DNA of 64,000 nucleotides, taken from JAZKHT01 sp040385245 (GTDB lineage: Bacteria > Pseudomonadota > Alphaproteobacteria > Rhodobacterales > Rhodobacteraceae). Positions 56,686 through 64,000 of the stretch are shown here, in pieces (the stretch's first letter is position 1; each line of letters opens with the position of its first letter). Below the pieces are notes generated by a model. It did no database searches and had not been told where the DNA came from. It was given only the letters and a program-made list of their open reading frames with translations. The position numbers were made by a program, and so were the translations under genes. Location: assembly GCA_040385245.1 (NCBI GenBank), contig JAZKHT010000001.1, positions 124,001 through 188,000 on the forward strand, read 5' to 3'.

Positions 56686-57465
56686 ATGGGCGTTTTCGAT
56701 CAGATGGGACTTGTGGGAAAGTCCGTATTCATCACCGGCGGCAGCCGCGGATTGGGGCGCGAGATGGCGTTGGCGCTGGCGTCCGCCGGGGCGGACATCA
56801 CCCTTGCCGGGCGCACCGAGGCCAGCCTTGACGCCACTGCCGCCGAAATCCGGGCACTGGGGCGGCGTGCCACAACCTTGGTCGCCGATATGGCCTATCC
56901 GGTCGAATGCGAGGCGGCTTGCCTGAAGATTCTGGAAAACGGCCCGTTTGACATTCTGGTGAACAATATTGGCGGGCGGCGGGTCAACCTGCCGTTGGAG
57001 GATATGCCGCTGGACCAGTGGCAGGCGCTGATCGACCTGAACCTGACGGCGACCTTTCTGTGCTGCAAACACATCGGCGGCGCGATGATCGCACGGGGAA
57101 CGGGCGGTCGGGTGATCAACATCGCGTCGATCAACGCGATGGTGGCCGGGCGCAATATCAAGGGACGGCACTACGAGGCGGCAAAGGCGGCCGTGTTGAT
57201 GCTGACGCGCAGTCTGGCGGTCGACTGGGCGCCGTATGGCATCACGGTCAACGCCATCTGCCCCGGCATTTTCGCAACCGAACCGAACCGCGTCTGGGCC
57301 GCCAAAAACCCGGAAATCATCGACACCTATGTCAAGACCATCCCCATGGGCAAATTGGGAGAGCCAGAGGATCTGGGGCCGCTGGCGGTCTATCTGGCCA
57401 GTGATGCCGCCCGCTACATGACCGGGGCGGCACTGGTGATCGACGGCGGGTACACCTGCCTTTAA
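56686..57465 (+). CDS. Short-chain dehydrogenase/reductase
   Basis: The start MGVFDQMGLVGKSVFITGGS at 56686 fits SDR N-termini; an in-frame ATG at 56674 after AAAGG is possible. The 259-residue protein has cofactor motif ITGGSRGLGREMALALASAG, catalytic NIASINAMVAGRNIKGRHYEAAKAAV (Ser, Tyr, Lys) and C-terminal YMTGAALVIDGGYTCL. It most resembles gluconate 5-dehydrogenase/3-oxoacyl-ACP reductase-type SDRs. It converges with the amidohydrolase gene: their stop codons overlap by four bases (57462-57465). Confidence 0.88.
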   Translation: MGVFDQMGLVGKSVFITGGSRGLGREMALALASAGADITLAGRTEASLDATAAEIRALGRRATTLVADMAYPVECEAACLKILENGPFDILVNNIGGRRVNLPLEDMPLDQWQALIDLNLTATFLCCKHIGGAMIARGTGGRVINIASINAMVAGRNIKGRHYEAAKAAVLMLTRSLAVDWAPYGITVNAICPGIFATEPNRVWAAKNPEIIDTYVKTIPMGKLGEPEDLGPLAVYLASDAARYMTGAALVIDGGYTCL

Positions 57466-58604
57466 CCGTTCCCGCCGTCTGCCCACCATGCGCCACGCAG
57501 CACCATCCCGCGGCTGATCAGGGCAGTGTCGGCCACGATCACCTCGTTTGACACATCGACGTGTTCAAACCGGCCCTGCGCCAGTTCCAGAACGGTCGCA
57601 TCGCCCGGTGTGCCGGGGGTCAGGCTGCCGAGTTCAGGCCGCCGCAGCGCGCGGGCGGGGTTCTGGGTGGTGGCGCGGATCACCTCGGTCAGGGGCATGC
57701 CAAGCGCCATGAATTTCGACATCACCGCCAGCACGTCATGCGCGGGGCCATCGCAGCACAGCACATGCACATCGCTGGAAATCACGTCCGGCATGATACC
57801 TTCGGCCAGCATGGCGCGGGCGGATGTGAAAGCAAAGCCGCCAAAGCCGTGGCCAATGTCAAAGACGATCCCGCGCTGATGGGCGTCAAGGATATCCTCT
57901 CTGACACGGCTGCCCCGGGTGATGGGGGCATTGGGAAACGGGCGGAAACAGTGGGTCAGGATGTCGCCGGGCCGCAACGCATCCAGCACCTCTTTCCGGC
58001 CCGGCGGCGGAAAATCGATATGTGCCATCACCGGCAGGTCCAGCTCTTCCGCCACTTCGATCGCCAGCAGCAGTGGTGCCAGACCGGAGTTTCCCCCTGC
58101 GCGCGCACCGACGCGCGCCTTGATGCCCACGATCAGATCAAGGTTCTTTTCCGCCAGTGCCAGACATTCGCGGCTGTCCAAAAGGCGCAGGTCTTCGCTT
58201 TCCCCCATCATCACGTTCTTGGAGAATGCAAAGATGCCGGGGAAGGAGATGTTCAGATAGGCCAGAATGCGCGGGGCCGCGGGTTCCACGATGAACTTGC
58301 GCAGGCCCGCGAAATTGCCCGCCCCCGCGCTGCCCGCATCGACGAAGGTGGTCGTGCCGCTGCGCTTGGCGATGGTTTCGGCATCCACGCCCAACGAGGT
58401 GCCGCCCCAGTATACGTGGCTGTGCATGTCGATCAGCCCCGGCGTGACGATGCGGCCCGTGACTGTACGCACCATCCCCGCATCTGTGCCCAGATCAGGA
58501 CCGATGGCCGCCACCAGCCCACCCGCAAAAGCGATATCAAGGGTTGCGTCAAGCCCCTGTTGCGGGTCGATGACGCGCCCGCCCTTCAACAGCAGATCAT
58601 ACAT
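57462..58604 (-). CDS. Amidohydrolase-superfamily metallohydrolase (deacetylase/dihydroorotase-like)
   Basis: ATG 58604 (MYDLLLKGGRVIDPQQGL) follows AAAGGG by six bases. The 380-residue protein has the amidohydrolase features PGLIDMHSHVYWGGTS (HxH), GIKARVGARAGG (position of the carboxylated Lys), MAHIDFPP, LTHCFRPF, DIGHGFGG and ISSDVHVL with the final Asp. The subgroup resembles EF_0837/AHA_3915-type proteins annotated as deacetylases or D-aminoacylases. It would hydrolyse an amide or cyclic amide. It is 23 bp downstream of the ALDH gene on the same strand, so the two form an operon. Confidence 0.87.
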   Translation of the reverse strand: MYDLLLKGGRVIDPQQGLDATLDIAFAGGLVAAIGPDLGTDAGMVRTVTGRIVTPGLIDMHSHVYWGGTSLGVDAETIAKRSGTTTFVDAGSAGAGNFAGLRKFIVEPAAPRILAYLNISFPGIFAFSKNVMMGESEDLRLLDSRECLALAEKNLDLIVGIKARVGARAGGNSGLAPLLLAIEVAEELDLPVMAHIDFPPPGRKEVLDALRPGDILTHCFRPFPNAPITRGSRVREDILDAHQRGIVFDIGHGFGGFAFTSARAMLAEGIMPDVISSDVHVLCCDGPAHDVLAVMSKFMALGMPLTEVIRATTQNPARALRRPELGSLTPGTPGDATVLELAQGRFEHVDVSNEVIVADTALISRGMVLRGAWWADGGNG

Positions 58605-58627
58605 TTCAAGCCCTTTCGTCCTGCCGA

Positions 58628-60073
58628 TCACAGCCGGATGCCGACGTTCTTTGTCTGGACATATCCAAGCAGCGCCTCTTGCCCTTTTTCGCGACCATAG
58701 CCTGATCGCTTTGTTCCACCGAAGGGCGTTTCAATCCCACCGGCCCACCATTCGTTGACATAGACCTGTCCCGCCACAAGCCGATCCGCGGTCCAAAGGG
58801 CCAGCTTCAGGTCGCGGGTATAGACACCGGCAGCAAGGCCGTAATCGGTGCCGTTTGCAATTTCCACAGCCTCGTCCGGCGTGTCGAACGGGATCACCAC
58901 AAGGACGGGGCCAAAGAATTCTTCCCGTGCGATACGCATGTCGGGACTGACGTCGGCAAAGATCGTCGGGGCCATGAAATGCCCCAACAGCCCCGGAACG
59001 CGGGCGCCCCCTGTCACCAGACGCGCCCCTTCGGCCACGCCTGCGGCACACAGTGCCTCTACCCGGTCAAGCTGGCGCGCGTTGATCAGGGGGCCCATGT
59101 CGCAACCGTCGATCCCCGGCCCGACGCTGCGGTCGGTAGCCAGCCGATGCAGCCGCGCGATTAGATCGTCATGCAGACTGCGATGCACGATCAGGCGCGA
59201 CCCTGCGGAACAGATCTGGCCCGCATGGGTGAATATGCCCCGCGCGACACTTGCGGCTGTGCGGTCAAGGTCGGCATCGGCATGAACGATGGCCCCAGAT
59301 TTTCCCCCCAGTTCCATGACACACGGAATGATACGTTCGGCGGCGGCGCGCAGGACCGACTGCCCGGTTGCGACCGATCCGGTAAAGACGATCTGATCGA
59401 TGTCGCGGTGTGCAGCCAAAGCGGCCCCGGCGTCATGCCCATAGCCGCAAACGATGTTCACCGCCCCGGCGGGCAGACCTGCACGCGCACAAGCCTCGGC
59501 CAGCAAGAACAGGCTAAGGGGGGAATCCTCGGGTGATTTCAACACCACGGTGTTGCCGGTGATGATCGCGCAGGCGATGGACCGCGCGCCCACGGGCAGC
59601 GGGCCGTTCCACGGCACGATCTGGGCCGACACGCCAAAGGGGTCGTGCAGTGTGTAATCCAGATACCCGTCGCCAAGGGGGATTTGCCGCCCCTCCAGCT
59701 TGTCCGCGAGTCCGGCGTAATAGGTCAGGTAGCGTTGGGTCAACGCAACCTCGGCCCGGCCTGCCGCAAGGGTCTTGCCGTTGTCGTGGCATTCGACCCG
59801 GGCGATTTCGTCGCTCGCCTGACCCAGTTCATGCGCCACGGCCAGCATCAGATCGCCGCGCTTGTGCGGCCGCAGATCGCGCAAAACCCGCGAATTGAAA
59901 CAGGCCCGCGCGGCGGCAACGGCGCGGTCGATGTCAGCAGGCGTGCCGCGTGCGACCTCGGCTATCGGCAGGCCCGTGGCGGGGTCGGTCACGGTGATGG
60001 TGCCGCCGTCGCCCCCCTCCACCCAAGCGCCGCCGATGTAGTTCTTCCAATAGGGTCTGATCCCGGTCGCCAT
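58628..60073 (-). CDS. NAD(P)-dependent aldehyde dehydrogenase
   Basis: ATG 60073 (MATGIRPYWKNYIGGAWVEG) gives 481 residues. Motifs of the ALDH superfamily: QIVPWNGPLPVGARSIACAI, VFTGSVATGQSVLRAAAERI, VMELGGKSGAIVHADADLD with the catalytic Glu region and GQICSAGSRLIVHRSLHDDL with the catalytic Cys, and PFGGTKRSGYGREKGQEALL near the C-terminus. It oxidises an aldehyde to the acid, probably a product of the SDRs or the amidohydrolase pathway. It is divergent from the M81 peptidase gene across 214 bp. Confidence 0.93.
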   Translation of the reverse strand: MATGIRPYWKNYIGGAWVEGGDGGTITVTDPATGLPIAEVARGTPADIDRAVAAARACFNSRVLRDLRPHKRGDLMLAVAHELGQASDEIARVECHDNGKTLAAGRAEVALTQRYLTYYAGLADKLEGRQIPLGDGYLDYTLHDPFGVSAQIVPWNGPLPVGARSIACAIITGNTVVLKSPEDSPLSLFLLAEACARAGLPAGAVNIVCGYGHDAGAALAAHRDIDQIVFTGSVATGQSVLRAAAERIIPCVMELGGKSGAIVHADADLDRTAASVARGIFTHAGQICSAGSRLIVHRSLHDDLIARLHRLATDRSVGPGIDGCDMGPLINARQLDRVEALCAAGVAEGARLVTGGARVPGLLGHFMAPTIFADVSPDMRIAREEFFGPVLVVIPFDTPDEAVEIANGTDYGLAAGVYTRDLKLALWTADRLVAGQVYVNEWWAGGIETPFGGTKRSGYGREKGQEALLGYVQTKNVGIRL

Positions 60074-60159
60074 CCTGCATCCCTTTCTCCGGTCAGGCCG
60101 TATGCAGGCGCAGTATCCGCTGGCCAGCGCGCAGGCGCGAATGCGGATTACCGATGAAG

Positions 60160-60181
60160 CCATGCCGAAAACGCATGTGCG
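60160..60181. promoter_or_regulatory. Candidate operator in ALDH/M81 intergenic region
   Basis: Within the 214-bp gap (60074-60287) between divergent ALDH and M81 genes is a 22-bp stretch with core GAAAACGCAT and an inverted repeat ACGCA-TG-TGCGT. About 15 of 22 positions match a second site at 63861-63882, upstream of another gene of the same cluster. This suggests a shared regulator; it is inferred from pattern only. No other gene is seen in the gap. Confidence 0.35.
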
Positions 60182-60287
60182 TCGCCGGGTCCATGCCAGC
60201 CACGCATCGGGCTAGTCGCAGCTTGCATTGGCCGCTGTGCGACCGGGCGGCCTATCTTGCGGGCAACAAATCGCTCGGGGTGGTTCC

Positions 60288-61823
60288 ATGTCTGCAACTG
60301 ATGTTCATCGTGTGGCGATCCTGGGCCTGATGCTGGAAAGCAACCGCTTTGCGCCTGTCATCACCGAAGAGGACTATCTGAAGCGCGTCTATCTGGCAGG
60401 CGAAGAAATCCTTGAGGACCTGTACAGCTCTGATCCCAAACTGCCGACCGAGATCCGTGGCTTCGCTGCCGAGATGGGCCGTCGTGGTGCATGGCAACCC
60501 GTCCCGATCCTTGTCGGCCTGGTCGAGGCGGGCGGCCCGCTGGACCATGCGTTCTTCGAAGTGGCGCTTCAGGAAATCCGCACCCGGCTGGCCGCGGCGG
60601 GCGATCTGGATGCGGTTTACATCTGCAACCACGGCGCCATGATCACCACACAGAACACCGACCCCGACGGCGAGATTTTCGCCGCCGTCCGCGCCATCAT
60701 CGGCAAGGATGTGCCGGTCATCGCCACGCTTGATCTGCATGGCAATGTGTCCGACCGGATGGTGGACTGTGCCGACGCGATTGTCGCCTATCAGACGAAC
60801 CCGCATGTCGATATGCTGGACCGTGGCCGGGAAGCGGCGGGTATCCTGCACGAAATCCTTGCCGGGATGCGGCCTGACGTCGCCTTTATCCGTTTGCCGC
60901 TCGTCCCACCCACTGTGACTCTGCTGACCGAGGCGGGTCCTTATGCTGACATCATCGACTTTGGCCAGACGCTGACCGGCGGCGATATTGCCAACGTGTC
61001 GGTGCTTGGCGGCTTTGCCTACAGTGACACGCCCAAGAATGGCCTTGCGATCATCGTCACCGCGCGTGTCGCGAATGGCAGCGCCCGGCGCGTGGCGGGG
61101 AAGATCGCCCGCATGGCATGGGGGGAACATCAGCGGTTTGTGCCAAAGCTGACCTCGCTTGACGATGCGGTGGAACAGGTTGCAGCGGTTGCGGCGGACC
61201 GATCCCTGCCGCCGGTCATTCTGGCGGATGTGGCCGACAACCCCGGGGGGGGCGGCAATGGCAACACGATGTGGATATTGCAGGCGCTGCACAAGCGGGG
61301 CGTGTCGGGCGTTATTGCGGGCGTCATCAACGACCCGGCCCTTGCGGCCGAGGCGGCGCGTCTTGGGCAGGGCGCGCGCTTTCGTGCCGTGTTCAACCGG
61401 ATAGAGCCTGACCGTTTTTCCCAACGGTTCGAGGTGGATGCCACAGTGGTTGCCATCCGCGACGGCGACTGTGTCGGCAGGCGCGGGTTTTACGCGGGGC
61501 GTCGCATGAACCTTGGCCTGTCGGTGCGGCTGGACCTGGGTGGGATCGACGTTGTGGTCATTTCGATCCGCACCCAATGCGCCGATCCGATCTTTCTGGA
61601 AATGATGGGTCTGGACATCGCCGCCGCCCGTGCCGTTCTGGTCAAATCGCGCGGTCACTTTCGCGCCGGGTTTGATGAATTCTTCGCACCCACGCAGGTG
61701 ATCGAGGTGGACGCGCCGGGCCTGACGTCGCCCGTGCTGACCCGGTTCGATTTTCAACACCTGCCGCGCCCGGTTTTTCCGGTGGATATGGACGTGAAGT
61801 GGACGCCGCCCGACGACCTTTAA
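60288..61823 (+). CDS. M81-family metallopeptidase (MlrC-like)
   Basis: ATG 60288 (MSATDVHRVAILGLMLESNR) starts the 511-residue protein, family length. N-terminal domain features are LMLESNRFAPVITEEDYLK, ICNHGAMITTQNTDPDGEIF, IATLDLHGNVSDRMV and VAYQTNPHVDMLDRG, which supply metal ligands (His/Asp), and the C-terminal domain has DVADNPGGGGNGNTMW. MlrC processes linearised microcystin and relatives may cleave cyclic or modified peptides or amide derivatives. Placed with ALDH, amidohydrolase and SDRs, it probably hydrolyses an amide in the same degradation route. Confidence 0.9.
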   Translation: MSATDVHRVAILGLMLESNRFAPVITEEDYLKRVYLAGEEILEDLYSSDPKLPTEIRGFAAEMGRRGAWQPVPILVGLVEAGGPLDHAFFEVALQEIRTRLAAAGDLDAVYICNHGAMITTQNTDPDGEIFAAVRAIIGKDVPVIATLDLHGNVSDRMVDCADAIVAYQTNPHVDMLDRGREAAGILHEILAGMRPDVAFIRLPLVPPTVTLLTEAGPYADIIDFGQTLTGGDIANVSVLGGFAYSDTPKNGLAIIVTARVANGSARRVAGKIARMAWGEHQRFVPKLTSLDDAVEQVAAVAADRSLPPVILADVADNPGGGGNGNTMWILQALHKRGVSGVIAGVINDPALAAEAARLGQGARFRAVFNRIEPDRFSQRFEVDATVVAIRDGDCVGRRGFYAGRRMNLGLSVRLDLGGIDVVVISIRTQCADPIFLEMMGLDIAAARAVLVKSRGHFRAGFDEFFAPTQVIEVDAPGLTSPVLTRFDFQHLPRPVFPVDMDVKWTPPDDL

Positions 61824-61847
61824 GGCGTCAGGTGCTTTCGCGGTGGA

Positions 61848-62636
61848 TCATTCCAGAATGAATTCGCCGATCATCACGTTCATTCCGGCCAGCAGCCCGC
61901 CATCCACAGGCAGAGACACACCGGTGATATAGCCTGCCTCGTCCGACCCCAGAAAAGCTACGGCCTTGGCGATGTCTTCGGGTTCGGCAACCCTGCCCAT
62001 CGGATACCACCGCGCCAGTTTCTGGAACACCTGTGGGTCCTTTTGCTGGCGGATGGTCCAGGTGATGTTGTCGGTCCGCACCGATCCGGGCAGCACCGCA
62101 TTGCAGCGAATGCCGTGCCGCCCGTATTCGGACGCCACCGACTGCGTCAGATTGATCAGTCCGGCCTTGGCCGCGCTGTAGGCCGGATTGCCGAAATACC
62201 GCACCCCGTTGACCGAGGCGATGTTGACCACCACCCCGCCACCCCTCGCCTGCATTCGGGGCAAAACGGCGCGCAGACAGTGGTAGGTGCCGTTCAGATT
62301 GACATTCACCTCGCGGTGCCAGGCATCCAGACTGATCCCGGCAAGGTCGCCCGCATCGGTAAACGCCGCGTTGTTCACCAGCAGCGTGACCGGACCCAAC
62401 GCAGCTTCTGCTGCATCCATCGCGGCGGTCACGGCGTCCATATCCGTGATGTCGGCACGGGCGGAATAGGCGCTGCGACCTTCGGCCCGTACCAGACGCG
62501 CGGTTTCGGCCGCCCCGGATTCGTCCAGATCCAGCACGGCGACGGCAGCCCCTTCGCGCGCCAGATGCAAGGCGATTGCCCGGCCAATGCCATGGGCGGC
62601 ACCGGTCACAAGGGCGGTGGTTCCGAAATGTCGCAT
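61848..62636 (-). CDS. Short-chain dehydrogenase/reductase
   Basis: A 262-residue classical SDR with N-terminal MRHFGTTALVTGAAHGIGRA, ADITDMDAVTAAMD, the catalytic NIASVNGVRYFGNPAYSAAK (Ser, Tyr, Lys) and YITGVSLPVDGGLLAGMNVM near the end. It probably uses NAD(H). It lies downstream of the unknown CxCxxC gene (10-bp gap) on the minus strand and converges with the M81 peptidase gene, 24 bp apart. Confidence 0.9.
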   Translation of the reverse strand: MRHFGTTALVTGAAHGIGRAIALHLAREGAAVAVLDLDESGAAETARLVRAEGRSAYSARADITDMDAVTAAMDAAEAALGPVTLLVNNAAFTDAGDLAGISLDAWHREVNVNLNGTYHCLRAVLPRMQARGGGVVVNIASVNGVRYFGNPAYSAAKAGLINLTQSVASEYGRHGIRCNAVLPGSVRTDNITWTIRQQKDPQVFQKLARWYPMGRVAEPEDIAKAVAFLGSDEAGYITGVSLPVDGGLLAGMNVMIGEFILE

Positions 62637-62646
62637 GGTGATCCTT

Positions 62647-63786
62647 TCAAAGCGCGTCGGTGATCCAATTCAGCGATTGCAGCCGCATGTGGCCGTAGTT
62701 GTAAAAGGACAGCCGGTCAGTTCCCGCCGCGCGGGCGGCCTGAACGCATCGGGCCAGATCAGCGGCACCCGCCACATGCGGCCAGGTCGGACGCAAGATG
62801 AACCCGATCCGCGCCTCCGCCCCGGCGGCGGCGCGCACCTGATCCATATCGGCGGCGATGGCGGTGGGACCGGTTTGATACGCGGGCACCTCCAGCCGGT
62901 CAGCAGCCTGTGCAAGGGCTGTCAGATCGCTGCCTTCGCGCCAGCACAGATCGTTCGGCGTCTGCACAGACGGGATCACCGCCAGCGTGACGGCGGGGTT
63001 CATCGCGTCCCGCACCTCTGCCACCAACGATGTGACCGTCTTTGCACGGCACGCCAGAAACGCAGCCCAGTCCGGGTCGGTCTGCACATCGGTAACGGGC
63101 ACGCTGCCATCGACAAAGAACGCCTCCAGATCGCGCCGGGCCCGACGGCGCAGCGCTTCGCCGTCGATGCCTGCGGCGCGCGCGCGGGCAAGGCAGGCGT
63201 CGCAAAAGCACAGGCCAAGCAGGGTGTGTGCAGTGTCGGTCACGTCGATCAGTTCAAACTCGTGGTGGTGGCCGTGACGAAAGGTCTGAAACCCCGGTGC
63301 CTCGATTGCCACTTCGCGCAGCCCGGGTTGGGCGGCGGTGTCGGCACAAAGGGCCGTCAGATAGTGCCGTGCGGCAGGTTGGGATGGGCACAGCGCGTTG
63401 ATCAGCGGATCGCCAAAGGGCGTCTGGCAGCAAAGATGCGGATGCAGAACCCCAAGGCGCGAATTGTGCAGCCCCACCGTCCAGCCGGTCAGGTGAAAAT
63501 CGGGTGCGATGCGTGCCAGTTCCGCCAGTGCGTCGTGGTGATCGACCATTGCGGCGGCCTGCGGTTGCAGAATGCCGTAGCGCGCGGTGTCGGGGCGAAA
63601 GTAAATGGTGCCGTCCTCGGGGAACCAGACCTTGCCGCCGGGCGCATGGGGGCGCAGGAATTTGCCTGCGTGATAGGCCGTGGCCAGTGAAATTGCATTC
63701 AGACCTGCCGCCCGCAGCCGGTCGATCACAGGTGAGGTGCCTTCGTGCCAAAGATCCCAGGCGTAGACATACATGCCGTGGTGCAT
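62647..63786 (-). CDS. Unknown protein with CxCxxC motif, possibly TIM-barrel-like
   Basis: ATG 63786 follows AGGGA by six bases and gives 379 aa; ATG 63774 is an in-frame alternative. Alternating hydrophobic strands and helices such as MYVYAWDLWHEGTSPVIDRL, AGLNAISLATAYHAGKFLRP, FHLTGWTVGLHNSRLGVLHP and EARIGFILRPTWPHVAG suggest a TIM-barrel of the glycoside-hydrolase type. LLGLCFCDACLARARAAG (C-x-C-x2-C) is an unusual element near residue 193 that could bind metal. There is no signal peptide. I do not recognise the family. It is the first gene of the minus-strand pair with the SDR and is downstream of the candidate operator at 63861. Confidence 0.6.
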   Translation of the reverse strand: MHHGMYVYAWDLWHEGTSPVIDRLRAAGLNAISLATAYHAGKFLRPHAPGGKVWFPEDGTIYFRPDTARYGILQPQAAAMVDHHDALAELARIAPDFHLTGWTVGLHNSRLGVLHPHLCCQTPFGDPLINALCPSQPAARHYLTALCADTAAQPGLREVAIEAPGFQTFRHGHHHEFELIDVTDTAHTLLGLCFCDACLARARAAGIDGEALRRRARRDLEAFFVDGSVPVTDVQTDPDWAAFLACRAKTVTSLVAEVRDAMNPAVTLAVIPSVQTPNDLCWREGSDLTALAQAADRLEVPAYQTGPTAIAADMDQVRAAAGAEARIGFILRPTWPHVAGAADLARCVQAARAAGTDRLSFYNYGHMRLQSLNWITDAL

Positions 63787-63860
63787 CGGTCGTCCCTATC
63801 GCGGATCATCAGACGCTATGCGCCCCTTGGTCGCCCCGCCAATGCCGTGCGGGCATGACG

Positions 63861-63882
63861 GCATTCGGGAAACGCATTCGCA
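63861..63882. promoter_or_regulatory. Second copy of the candidate operator
   Basis: In the 214-bp edge region 63787-64000, 75 bp upstream of the unknown gene at 63786, a 22-bp stretch with core GGAAACGCAT aligns with 60160-60181 at about 15 of 22 positions. It includes CGCATTCGC, whose reverse complement GCGAATGCG also occurs at 60137-60145 in the ALDH/M81 gap. The remaining bases to the window end show no gene that I can support. Confidence 0.35.
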
Positions 63883-64000
63883 CTGTGGCGGGGTTTGGCG
63901 CTAGGATGGGGCACGCATGGGTCAGGCGCAGTATGTCCGGCGCACAGACTGGTGCGACTCGGGCCGTTGCGAACCCGGGCGGTTGCAGAAAAAAGGGGCA

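Noticed and set aside
60252..61760. 502-codon minus-strand open frame opposite the M81 peptidase gene
   Set aside because: Antisense shadow; the plus-strand frame carries the family motifs and a normal start.
63917..64000. Possible start of a plus-strand gene at the right edge
   Set aside because: 28 codons are open to the window end after an ATG with GGATGGGG nearby, but this is too short to support; the composition is not convincing.

Overview
The window looks like a chromosomal segment of a GC-rich alphaproteobacterium of the Rhodobacterales (Roseobacter/Rhodobacter-like). The signs are many GTG and overlapping ATGA/TGATG starts, several ABC importers for small nitrogen and carbon compounds, a rhizobial-type glycerol ABC operon, a methylated-amine-dehydrogenase-like flavoprotein, a type-I-secreted RTX protein and a DUF2793/tail-fibre-like protein. 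I see no rRNA, tRNA, CRISPR array, insertion sequence or integrase.

Layout. 1-9.9 kb: 3'-truncated Lhr-type helicase (-), YmdB phosphoesterase, DMT transporter, SLC13/TrkA-C permease, a small lipoprotein, YebC, an orphan receiver protein (-), a small winged-helix regulator, a membrane protein, a LysE exporter and a second DMT transporter. 9.9-10.2 kb: decayed remnant of a mannose-1-phosphate guanylyltransferase / mannose-6-phosphate isomerase gene. 10.3-18.3 kb: a large RTX protein broken by a frameshift in a G-run, UDP-glucose dehydrogenase, a 101-aa unknown plus a tail-fibre-like DUF2793 protein, and GalE. 18.3-26 kb: a polyamine-type ABC importer with a nitrilase-family amidase and a TMADH-like flavoprotein, divergent from a LuxR-type regulator across a striking GGTAT/ATACC operator region. 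26-28.4 kb: VOC dioxygenase, DoxX, LysR. 28.5-40 kb: glycerol regulon glpR / glpD-S-T-P-Q-U-V-K plus an iron-ADH-like protein. 40-47.8 kb: RND efflux pair, KamA/EpmB-like radical SAM enzyme, PfkB kinase, GT39-like glycosyltransferase. 47.8-50.9 kb: arsenic operon with an ArsR-ArsC fusion, GAPDH and ArsJ. 50.9-63.8 kb: a second polyamine-type ABC importer with its own LuxR paralogue and a catabolic set (three SDRs, amidohydrolase, ALDH, M81 peptidase, an unknown CxCxxC protein).

How the genes work together. The glp block imports glycerol, phosphorylates it (GlpK) and oxidises it (GlpD) under a DeoR-type repressor. The ars block reduces arsenate and also converts it with GAPDH to an arseno-phosphoglycerate exported by ArsJ. 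The two Pot-like modules share one architecture (ATPase, two permeases and a binding protein, divergent from homologous LuxR regulators) but carry different enzymes: one set suggests methylated-amine/amide catabolism, the other is of unknown substrate and is the best candidate here for an undescribed pathway. Ugd and GalE make UDP-sugars for surface polysaccharide; the ManC remnant suggests GDP-mannose synthesis was once encoded here.
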